This document shows positions 34,589 to 41,627 of a stretch of 64,000 bases of DNA, one piece after another. Source of the stretch: Gemmatimonadales bacterium UBA4456. Its GTDB lineage: Bacteria > Gemmatimonadota > Gemmatimonadetes > Longimicrobiales > Gaopeijiaceae. A program made the position numbers and the translations under genes. Where the stretch lies: NCBI GenBank assembly GCA_002390225.1, contig DGOW01000034.1, positions 8,725-72,724 on the forward strand. Reading direction: 5' to 3'. How positions within the stretch are numbered: the stretch's first letter is position 1; every line of letters begins with the position of its first letter. The notes under the pieces were generated by a model. That model made no database searches, had not been told where the DNA came from, and saw only the letters and a list, made by a program, of their open reading frames with translations.

Positions 34589-35740
34589 ATGTCTGCAGTT
34601 CGCCTCATCGCGCTTGCCTTCACCATCGTTCTGGCGGCATGTGCGACTCAGGTACGGTACGAGTCGATTTCGGTCGTGCCCACTCTTCCGGCGGGCATTC
34701 AGGCGTCGGTATATCTGGTCGGGGACGCCGGCATCCAGAGCCCGGGCCGAGACTCTGTTCTCGCCCACCTGGAGCGAGACCTGGCTCGCCAAGAAACAGA
34801 GGCACCGGACGCATCTCGCGTCGTTCTCTTCCTGGGCGACAACATCTACGACCTCGGAGCCCGCGAAGCCTTCCGCGAAGAGGACCTTGCAAAGCTCTCG
34901 CCTCAACTCGAGGCCACCCGGGGGGCGTCCAATTCACGGGCCTTCTTCCTGCCCGGGAATCACGACTGGGCCAAGGGCGCGGACGACGCTCGAGCGCGTG
35001 AGTCGATACGTCTGCAGCAGGCGTGGCTCTACGAGCTAGCACCCGACTCCAGCGCACGTCTCCTTCCTGCGCATGGTTGCCCCGGCCCCGAGCGGGTCGA
35101 CGTCGTCGCCGGGGTCACCGTGCTCCTCATCGACACGGAGTGGCTGCTCCGAGTTCCGGACGACGACTGCGGTGGCGAGGACCGCTTCTACGAGCGACTG
35201 ACCGACCTGCTGCGGGCTCATGCAGGCGACCGCGTCATTCTGGCCGCACATCATCCCGCCACAACCGGGGGACCGCACGGCGGCAACGTCTCGGGGCTTC
35301 AGCGAGGGCCCTTCATTCAGTATCTGGCAATCAAAGCCGGGCTCAGCGTACAGGATCTCGCATCCGCTCGGTACACGCATATGCTGTCCAGGCTCAGCCA
35401 CGCAATCCGTACAAGCGGAGTGCGTCCACTTGGGTTCGCGGCGGGGCATGATCATTCGCTCCAGGTCATTGGGATGACCGGCGACGGAGCTCCCGTCTGG
35501 CAGCTCGTCAGCGGATCCGCATCGAAGTCCAACCGGGCCAAGCGGGTCGACGGGACCCGATACGCGACCGAATACCATGGGTACATGCGGATCGATTTCA
35601 CGCGATCGACGAGCCACCTGACGGTCTATTCTCAAACGGGTCCGGAGACCTCGATCCGTGCTGTATTCTCGTGCGAACTGCCACGGAACGCGGCATCGAG
35701 CACGGCCTGCCCCGAGGCTCCTCTGGTAGTCGAGCGATGA
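34589..35740 (+). CDS. Metallophosphoesterase lipoprotein
   Basis: A 383-residue exported protein with the lipobox LAAC (~16-19). It has calcineurin-like motifs: VYLVGDAGIQSPG, LFLGDNIYDLG, LPGNHDWAKG, LAAHHP and a late FAAGHDHSLQV. Two metal ions should bind the Asp, His and Asn residues, as in purple-acid-phosphatase-like enzymes. Substrate unknown; phosphate esters or nucleotides in the periplasm are plausible. The stop overlaps the next gene's start (ATGA). Confidence 0.82.
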   Translation: MSAVRLIALAFTIVLAACATQVRYESISVVPTLPAGIQASVYLVGDAGIQSPGRDSVLAHLERDLARQETEAPDASRVVLFLGDNIYDLGAREAFREEDLAKLSPQLEATRGASNSRAFFLPGNHDWAKGADDARARESIRLQQAWLYELAPDSSARLLPAHGCPGPERVDVVAGVTVLLIDTEWLLRVPDDDCGGEDRFYERLTDLLRAHAGDRVILAAHHPATTGGPHGGNVSGLQRGPFIQYLAIKAGLSVQDLASARYTHMLSRLSHAIRTSGVRPLGFAAGHDHSLQVIGMTGDGAPVWQLVSGSASKSNRAKRVDGTRYATEYHGYMRIDFTRSTSHLTVYSQTGPETSIRAVFSCELPRNAASSTACPEAPLVVER

Positions 35741-36246
35741 CTGTTCCCGGCACGAGGGTTGGAGCATGGGGGACGGTCCTTGCGGTTGCTGTGCTGCTAA
35801 ACCCTGCCCCGGTGGGCGCGCAGTTCAGCCATCCTTGCGACTGGGTCTGTGGCGCCACTCTGGCCCTCGACAGCTACGTAGTAGCCTCGGGCACAGCCGC
35901 CGCCGCTGGACGTTCCATAGGTGGCTTCTCGCGGGTCAGCCAAGGCCTGATCTCATGGGGGTCAGGCTTCACGATGACCACGGCCGCAGGCCTGGCGCTA
36001 CAAGGCAACGGCGACCGCCAACGAAGAGCGATCTATGGCGGCGCGCTCGGCGGTGCCGCGGGTGGGCTGATTGGCCTGGCACTGGAGTCCGCCATCGGCG
36101 AGAGCACGCACGCTACCCGACTGTCGTCCTCCCTGATTGGGGCCGGGCTCGGTGTGCTCGCCGGAGGACTCATCGGAGCGGTCACGCTCGACGGGATCGC
36201 CGAATCGGGCACGGCCCCCCTCTTCTCCATTCGAGTGTCTCGGTAG
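35737..36246 (+). CDS. Exported glycine-zipper protein
   Basis: A 169-residue protein starting at ATG 35737, coupled to the phosphoesterase gene by ATGA. It has a signal peptide (~1-29, ending VGAQF). The second half carries two glycine-zipper-like hydrophobic stretches (GGALGGAAGGLIGLAL and GAGLGVLAGGLIGAV), which often insert into or span the envelope. A single pair of Cys flanks the mature N-terminus (CDWVCG). No enzymatic motif is visible. Function unknown. Confidence 0.6.
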   Translation: MTVPGTRVGAWGTVLAVAVLLNPAPVGAQFSHPCDWVCGATLALDSYVVASGTAAAAGRSIGGFSRVSQGLISWGSGFTMTTAAGLALQGNGDRQRRAIYGGALGGAAGGLIGLALESAIGESTHATRLSSSLIGAGLGVLAGGLIGAVTLDGIAESGTAPLFSIRVSR

Positions 36247-36256
36247 CGGGGGCTCG

Positions 36257-37135
36257 GTGACACCTGAAACGCAAATCCTGACCTCGACCGAGTGGCAAGC
36301 GCGTGCCGAGGCCCATCTCGAACGCGTGCAGCAGTGGACGCTCCCCCACAAGGAGCGTCGCTCTCGCCGCGAACTGCACCCGGTGCTCGACTTCCTGTTC
36401 ACGTACTACATGTACTCGCCGAGGAAGCTCGAGACCTGGCACCCTGCTCCGTCGGAATCCATCGCGGACTCGCCAGCCGCTCGAGAGCAGTTCGGTCCAC
36501 CGGAGTACAGCGCCGCTGACGGCGCGATCACGAGAGACCCAGGCATGCTGTCAAGCGAGATGCACGATCGGTTGACGTCGGTCGTGACCGTTCTTGGTGT
36601 GACGCAGAGTCGAACCGCAAACTTCGGATGTTACGGGGTGCACGAGTGGGCGATGGTCTACGGCGGCCATGACCTGCGCCACGTCGAGACCACCCCACTC
36701 CGGCTGTCCCAGGCAGAGGTCGACAGCTTTGTCGAGAGCCGACCCGTGGCATGCAGCCACTTCGATGCGTATCGCTTTTTTGCCCCCGATGCGAAGCCGA
36801 TGAACCGCATCGAACTCGACTGGTCCACCCGCCACGAGTTGGAGCAACCCGGCTGCATCCACGCCAACATGGACCTATATCGCTGGGCGTACACCTCGAT
36901 GCCCTGGATCGGGAGCGATCTTCTGATGGACTGCTTCGAACTGGCTACGGCGCTGAGGGTGCTCGACATGCAGGCCAGCCCCTACGATCTGCGAGACCTC
37001 GGCTTCGAGCCCGTTCAGGTCGAGACGCCAAAAGGCCGACAAGACTACCAGCGTCGCCAGAGAGACCTCAGTGAGCGTGCAGCGACCCTTCGTGCAACGC
37101 TCATCGAGGCAATCGAGGATGTGCTCCCGGCCTAG
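36257..37135 (+). CDS. Conserved protein often labelled 3-methyladenine DNA glycosylase
   Basis: A 292-residue protein starting at GTG 36257, 10 bp after the previous stop; the longer frame from 36137 overlaps the upstream gene and is rejected. The N-terminus (WQARAEAHLERVQQWTLPHK, then HPVLDFLFTYY and RKLETWHPAP) matches, from memory, a family in actinobacterial genomes annotated as 3-methyladenine DNA glycosylase. I see no helix-hairpin-helix or other glycosylase motif, so I do not trust the activity. Later it has conserved His and Cys residues (CSHFDAYRFF; QPGCIHANMDLYRWAY) that could bind a metal. Its stop shares a CTAG palindrome with the stop of the convergent OsmC-family gene. Confidence 0.6.
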   Translation: MTPETQILTSTEWQARAEAHLERVQQWTLPHKERRSRRELHPVLDFLFTYYMYSPRKLETWHPAPSESIADSPAAREQFGPPEYSAADGAITRDPGMLSSEMHDRLTSVVTVLGVTQSRTANFGCYGVHEWAMVYGGHDLRHVETTPLRLSQAEVDSFVESRPVACSHFDAYRFFAPDAKPMNRIELDWSTRHELEQPGCIHANMDLYRWAYTSMPWIGSDLLMDCFELATALRVLDMQASPYDLRDLGFEPVQVETPKGRQDYQRRQRDLSERAATLRATLIEAIEDVLPA

Positions 37136-37614
37136 CCCTCGACGAACTCCACCGACCAGTTGACCTCAACCGAGTTCTTGAGGCTCCGCGCGGTCGGGCA
37201 CTTGTCTACGTGGGTGGCCAGAGCCCGGTCGACCTTCTCCCGATCGGCACCTTCCGGAAGCCGTATCGAGTAATGCACGTCGATGCGCCTCAGGAGGATG
37301 ATCCGATCTACCACCTCGTTCCTGCCTTCCGCCGTGCAGCTGATATCTCCGCTCGGCACTGCGATCTCGCGCACCTCCAGTGCGCCATTGAGTGTCCCGA
37401 GTAGTCAGCCGGCGGCTGCTGCGACCAGATAGTCGACCGGCAGCGGAAGATCGGGCTGGGAGTCGAGGCGGTAATGCGCCTTGATCGGTCCATGCACGCC
37501 GAATTCCAACATGGTCCCGTCCTCCAGCGTCCCCCGGCGGTGCAGCCCGTCGACCTTGTCGACCTTCGCGCGAGCAACATACAGCGGTTCTGTGTCATTC
37601 ATGAGACTCGTCAT
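37132..37614 (-). CDS. OsmC-family peroxiredoxin-like selenoprotein with in-frame UGA (Sec70)
   Basis: Read through one in-frame TGA at 37407-37405, this is a complete 160-residue OsmC-family protein. Before the stop is PLPVDYLVAAAAG; after it comes LLGTLNGALEVREIAV; near the end is HVDKCPTARSLKNSVEV. In OsmC/Ohr the sequence P-x-ELL-x-AALA-x-C carries the peroxidatic Cys, and the TGA sits exactly there (residue 70). The resolving Cys is Cys139, spacing 69, close to the ~66 of OsmC. A SECIS-like hairpin follows. The family reduces organic hydroperoxides; Sec would raise reactivity. I start at ATG 37614, with AAGG 5 nt upstream. It overlaps the upstream small gene. The selenium machinery genes are not in this window. 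Confidence 0.85.
37357..37394 (-). promoter_or_regulatory. Putative bacterial SECIS element
   Basis: Minus-strand stem-loop just after the UGA. The upper stem is GCGCAC/GTGCGC (37385-37380 with 37374-37369), with apical loop TGGAG (37379-37375). The lower stem is CACT/AGTG (37394-37391 with 37360-37357) across an internal loop. The apical loop begins 25 nt after the UGA and has G at its second position. The general bacterial SECIS model wants a G among the first two loop bases, 16-37 nt from the UGA. The element is also in-frame coding sequence, as bacterial SECIS elements must be. Confidence 0.75.
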
Positions 37615-37810
37615 CTCTCCCTTGTTCAATGGATCGGTCGTTCAGCTCAAAGCCCTCACATCTGAGAACTGGAAGCCCCGGATATTTACGAAAACGTGGG
37701 TCGGTCGCGGCAAGGCTGCACAGGTAGAACTGCGAGCCGCGTCGGTTACCCGTCACTCGATGGTGAACGCATCGAACACACAGACCCACACGTGATGCGT
37801 GAAACATCAT
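37595..37810 (-). CDS. Small cysteine-rich conserved-looking protein
   Basis: A 71-residue protein between the YfiH and OsmC-family genes. Its start overlaps the YfiH stop (ATGA at 37810-37807), and its last codons overlap the OsmC start, so the three are translated in sequence. It has CVRCVHHR near the N-terminus, RRGSQFYLCSLAATDPRF in the middle, then KYPGLPVLRCEGFEL. The four cysteines (CxxC plus two single Cys) suggest a small zinc-binding knuckle. From memory, similar ~60-residue proteins with RGS-x-F-x-LC and DPRFPKYP-x-LPV occur in many bacteria without assigned function. Confidence 0.7.
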   Translation of the reverse strand: MMFHASRVGLCVRCVHHRVTGNRRGSQFYLCSLAATDPRFRKYPGLPVLRCEGFELNDRSIEQGRDDESHE

Positions 37811-38604
37811 TGACGGACCCCAATGTATCCTGCCTGCCGTTCACCATCACCAGCTCGATGTGAGAACAGTTCGGAATCCGTGCACATGGTGCAATGCTCA
37901 GAGACCGTAATGGTGCCGCCGAGAACTCCGGCACGGACGGCGCGCTCCGCAAGAACACGGCGAAGGTCGATCGGTGTCGGGCCATTCGGCACCGATTGGT
38001 CGAGCGCTTCGAAAACCTCCGGACCGACCTCGTAGCACCTCCCGCATATCGCCGGCCCGAGATGCACATGGAGGTCTTGGGGACGACTCGCAAAACTCGC
38101 AGCCATCGCCTCCAGGCCACGCTCGAGGATACCGGTCGCGACCCCACGCCAACCAGCGTGCACGGCGGCAACGGCTCGGCGTCCCGGATCGACGAAGAAC
38201 ACGGGCACGCAGTCCGCGACCGTGACTGCCACTACGATCCCGGGCGTCGCGGTGGCATGCCCATCACATGCATCCACCAGATGTGGATCATCACGACGCT
38301 CGGCAGACGGCGCCTCACAGACCCGGACGTGGGCTCCGTGGACCTGTCGCGCGTGAACGACCGAGTCCGCTCCGACTTGTCGGCGGAGGGTCTGCCATCG
38401 ACCCCGCGCGGACAGCGGCTCACTTCGATCTGCAAAGAGGCCCAGGTCGAATGGATGATCGCTTCCGGACTCCCGTGTCGTCGTTCCCTGTATCAGCCAC
38501 GGGAACGCCTCCGCCCACTCGGGATGGACGAGCGCGGCAATTCCGGGTCCGGTCACCTCCCGTACAAACGAGAAGGGTGACGTGTGGCGGGATACGTTTC
38601 TCAT
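37807..38604 (-). CDS. pgeF: YfiH/PgeF-type multicopper polyphenol oxidase (laccase domain) protein
   Basis: A 265-residue protein; ATG 38604 gives the family-typical length, and the longer frame to 39153 runs antisense to the sucA gene. Conserved motifs are ADCVPVFFVDPGRRAVAAVH followed by AGWRGV, the Cys in the GPAICGRCYEVG loop, DLRRVL, and the C-terminal SEHCTMC and FSHRAGDGERQ. These supply the His/Cys zinc site of YfiH proteins. Members act as purine nucleoside phosphorylases/adenosine deaminases or remove L-serine misincorporated into peptidoglycan precursors. It is first in the operon with the small CxxC protein and the selenoprotein. Confidence 0.88.
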   Translation of the reverse strand: MRNVSRHTSPFSFVREVTGPGIAALVHPEWAEAFPWLIQGTTTRESGSDHPFDLGLFADRSEPLSARGRWQTLRRQVGADSVVHARQVHGAHVRVCEAPSAERRDDPHLVDACDGHATATPGIVVAVTVADCVPVFFVDPGRRAVAAVHAGWRGVATGILERGLEAMAASFASRPQDLHVHLGPAICGRCYEVGPEVFEALDQSVPNGPTPIDLRRVLAERAVRAGVLGGTITVSEHCTMCTDSELFSHRAGDGERQAGYIGVRQ

Positions 38605-38675
38605 GAACGCGAACGTAGAGAAAAGGCTCAGCCGCCTCCATACTCTGAGCAAAATGCGATAGCTTAATCGTCGCC

Positions 38676-38694
38676 GAGGAGTGGTGCGCTCCTC
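38676..38694 (+). promoter_or_regulatory. Hairpin in the leader of the 2-oxoglutarate dehydrogenase E1 gene
   Basis: Perfect 6-bp stem GAGGAG/CTCCTC with a 7-nt loop, 23 nt before the GTG start. It would hide the only GGAG in this leader, so translational control is conceivable. No known riboswitch matches. Confidence 0.25.
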
Positions 38695-38717
38695 ACCCAA
38701 TTCAGGGCCCAGCGATC

Positions 38718-41615
38718 GTGCAGGACGACTCTCTCTTCGATAGCCAGAACGCCGCCTACGCTCAGGCGATGTTCGACGAATACGCCCGGAATCCTGACGC
38801 TGTCCCGTCCGAGTGGCACAAGCTCTTCGAGAACGGTGCCAGCCTCGCGATCTCCGAAGGCCTTCTGGTACCGGATCACTTGGTCGACTCACGTCCGGTA
38901 ACGCCTCCATCCGCTCCCACCGCCCCAGCCGGGACGGCAGCCCCGACGGAGCCCATTGGTGCAGCCCCTGTCTCGGCGGCTGCATCGCCGGTGGATCCCA
39001 TCCAGGCTGACGAGGATGGGCGAGCCCTGCTCGAATTGCTGCCCGCCGTATCCCGTGCGACCGCTCTGATTCAGGCGTTCCGGGATCATGGTCATCGGCT
39101 GGCGAGTATTGACCCGCTCGGAAGTGAGCCACCGGGACACCCACAGCTGTCACCTGCGTTCTTCGGCACCTCCTCCGAGGAGCTCGGAAAGCTTCCCGCG
39201 GCGCTCATCATCGCCGACGAAGGAGGCGAGCGATCGGTCGCCGATGCCCTCGCGGACCTCAGCGATATCTATGCCGGGTCGATCGGATACGAATTCGAGC
39301 ATCTCGACGATCATGTGAAGGTCGATTGGCTCTGGGACCAGGTCGAAGCTGGATCACACTTCCCAGACCTCTCCGTCGAGGAGCGTCGCAAGCTGCTGCG
39401 ACGCATCGCCGAGTCAGAGGGTCTCGAGCAGTTCCTGCACAAGACGTACCTGGGCCAGAAGAGATTCAGCCTCGAGGGAAATGACGTTCTGGTCCCCATG
39501 CTCGATCTCGTGATCGAGGAGGCTGGGAAGGCCGGTGGGAAGGATGTCGTTCTGGGCATGGCACACCGTGGCCGACTCAACGTCCTAACCCACACGGTCG
39601 GTGTGTCGTACGGTGAACTTCTCGCGGAGTTCGAAGGCCCGTCGTTCAAAGGCGGACAACTCGACGTCGCTGGAACAGGTGATGTGAAGTACCACCACGG
39701 AGCGCGCGGCGTCCGGAACGTGGACGGAGTCGGCGCCGTGCACGTAACTCTGGCACCCAACCCGAGTCACCTCGAGTTCGTGAACCCTGTTGTCATCGGC
39801 ATGGCCCGAGCTAAGCAGCACGCAGCTCTCGCCGACGGCGCCACAGCAGAGCACGACGCAGTCGTCCCCGTGTTGATGCACGGCGATGCCGCGTTCGCCG
39901 CCGAGGGCGTCGTCGCCGAAACCCTAAACATGGCCCGACTCGAGGGGTACAAGGTCGGAGGCACTGTTCACATCATCGTGAACAATCAGGTCGGATTCAC
40001 GACCGATCCTGTCGAAGCTAGGTCAACGCTGTACTCGAGCGATCTCGCCAAGGGGTACGGCATCCCGATTGTCCACGTGAACGCGGACGATCCCGAGGCA
40101 TGTCTTGCGGCGATTCGCCTTGCCATGAAGTACCGCAGGGAGTTCAACGAGGACTTCGTGATCGACCTCGTCGGGTACCGCCGCCATGGCCACAACGAGG
40201 GTGACGAGCCGGCCTACACCCAGCCAGTCAAGTACAAGGCGATCAGTGCACACCCCACGGTGCAGCGGGTGTACTCCGACCGGCTCATCGCAGAAGGTGT
40301 GGTCACCGATGATTACGTCGCCGAACTGCGCGACGAGGTCATCCAGACGCTTCGCGACGTTCAAGACCGTGTGCGGGAGTACGATCCGGTTGGTGACCAG
40401 CTGCCGGACGAGGAGCCCGAGCTCGTGGTCATACCCGAGACGACGGGCGTGCCGTTAGAGATGCTCGAAGAGATCAATGCAGCGACGACCGACCTTCCGG
40501 ACGGTTTCACGCCCCATCCGAAGCTCTGGCGGCAATTGGGGAAACGTGCCGACAGCTTCTCGATGGACCGGTCTCTTGACTGGGGCTACGCGGAGGCACT
40601 CGCCTTCGGAAGCCTTCTCAAGGCAGACCTTCCCATCCGGTTCACCGGACAGGACGTAGAGCGTGGAACATTCAGTCATCGGCACGTCGTCCTTCACGAT
40701 GCAGAGAATGGCGATGAGTTTGTGCCCCTCGATGGGTTGTCCGACGCTCGCTTCGAGACGTACAACTCACCGCTGACAGAGACCGCAGTCATCGGGTTCG
40801 AGTATGGATACTCAGTCGCGTCCGACGACGATGTCGTGCTCTGGGAGGCCCAGTTCGGCGACTTTGTGAACGTTGCCCAGGTGATGATCGACCAGTTCCT
40901 GGCATCGGGCCTGACCAAGTGGGGTCAGCATTCACGGCTCTCGCTCCTCCTTCCGCACGGGTACGAGGGGCAGGGGCCTGAGCACTCGAGTGCACGTCTG
41001 GAGCGATTCCTCCAGCTCTGCGCAGAGGGCAACATGCGGGTCACATACCCGACAACGCCGGCGCAGTACTTCCACATGCTTCGCCGGCAGGCACTCCGTC
41101 GGCCCGAACGTCCGATGATCGTGATGACGCCGAAGAGTCTGCTCCGCCACCCGCAGGCAACCTCCAAAGTCTCCGAGCTGACGGAAGGTGGATTCCGACA
41201 CGTCATCGCGGATCCCACGGTAAACGATCCGTCTGCGATCACGCGCCTCGTGCTCTGCTCGGGCAAGGTCTATTACGACATCCAGGGGTATCCTCGCCGG
41301 GATGAGGCAAACCACGTCGCCGTAGGACGAGTGGAGCTTCTCTATCCGTTCCCGACCGAGGCGCTCAACGAACTTCTCGAGCACTACCCGAACCTGCGCG
41401 AGGTCGTCTGGGCGCAGGAGGAACCGCGGAATATGGGAGGGCTGACCTTCGTCGGTCCTCGCCTGCGCTCGGTGGTGCCGCGAAAGGTCCCGCTGTCGTA
41501 TGCGGCGCGACCTGAACGCGCGAGCCCGGCCGAAGGGAAGGCGTCGACTCACGCAAAGTCGCAGGAAGCCGTGATCCTCGAGGCCCTCGGCTTCGAGCCC
41601 CAGTCCACCGAGTAG
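38718..41615 (+). CDS. sucA: 2-oxoglutarate dehydrogenase E1 component
   Basis: A 965-residue thiamine-diphosphate enzyme starting at GTG 38718. The N-terminal peptide (DSLFDSQNAAYAQAMFDEYA) fits the E1o segment that binds the E2 core. The ThDP fold carries GMAHRGRLNVLTHTVG, HGDAAFAAEGVVAETLNM, IIVNNQVGFTTDP and RRHGHNEGDEPAYTQP. The C-terminal transketolase-like part has SLLLPHGYEGQGPEHSSARL and EEPRNMG. It decarboxylates 2-oxoglutarate and passes succinyl to E2. The sucB gene is not adjacent: a TPR-protein gene follows after 12 bp. The product of the NAD-GDH gene elsewhere in this window is its substrate. Assignment is firm. Confidence 0.96.
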   Translation: MQDDSLFDSQNAAYAQAMFDEYARNPDAVPSEWHKLFENGASLAISEGLLVPDHLVDSRPVTPPSAPTAPAGTAAPTEPIGAAPVSAAASPVDPIQADEDGRALLELLPAVSRATALIQAFRDHGHRLASIDPLGSEPPGHPQLSPAFFGTSSEELGKLPAALIIADEGGERSVADALADLSDIYAGSIGYEFEHLDDHVKVDWLWDQVEAGSHFPDLSVEERRKLLRRIAESEGLEQFLHKTYLGQKRFSLEGNDVLVPMLDLVIEEAGKAGGKDVVLGMAHRGRLNVLTHTVGVSYGELLAEFEGPSFKGGQLDVAGTGDVKYHHGARGVRNVDGVGAVHVTLAPNPSHLEFVNPVVIGMARAKQHAALADGATAEHDAVVPVLMHGDAAFAAEGVVAETLNMARLEGYKVGGTVHIIVNNQVGFTTDPVEARSTLYSSDLAKGYGIPIVHVNADDPEACLAAIRLAMKYRREFNEDFVIDLVGYRRHGHNEGDEPAYTQPVKYKAISAHPTVQRVYSDRLIAEGVVTDDYVAELRDEVIQTLRDVQDRVREYDPVGDQLPDEEPELVVIPETTGVPLEMLEEINAATTDLPDGFTPHPKLWRQLGKRADSFSMDRSLDWGYAEALAFGSLLKADLPIRFTGQDVERGTFSHRHVVLHDAENGDEFVPLDGLSDARFETYNSPLTETAVIGFEYGYSVASDDDVVLWEAQFGDFVNVAQVMIDQFLASGLTKWGQHSRLSLLLPHGYEGQGPEHSSARLERFLQLCAEGNMRVTYPTTPAQYFHMLRRQALRRPERPMIVMTPKSLLRHPQATSKVSELTEGGFRHVIADPTVNDPSAITRLVLCSGKVYYDIQGYPRRDEANHVAVGRVELLYPFPTEALNELLEHYPNLREVVWAQEEPRNMGGLTFVGPRLRSVVPRKVPLSYAARPERASPAEGKASTHAKSQEAVILEALGFEPQSTE

Positions 41616-41627
41616 GGTCGGGCGGCG

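Noticed and set aside
36137..36256. Upstream extension of the 3-methyladenine-glycosylase-like gene
   Set aside because: The extra 40 residues overlap the glycine-zipper gene in another frame and do not resemble the family; GTG 36257 fits the family start.
37132..37614. OsmC gene as a pseudogene or two separate genes
   Set aside because: Only one stop interrupts it, at the catalytic Cys codon. Both halves are conserved, the frame is unchanged and a SECIS-like hairpin follows, so recoding explains it better than decay.
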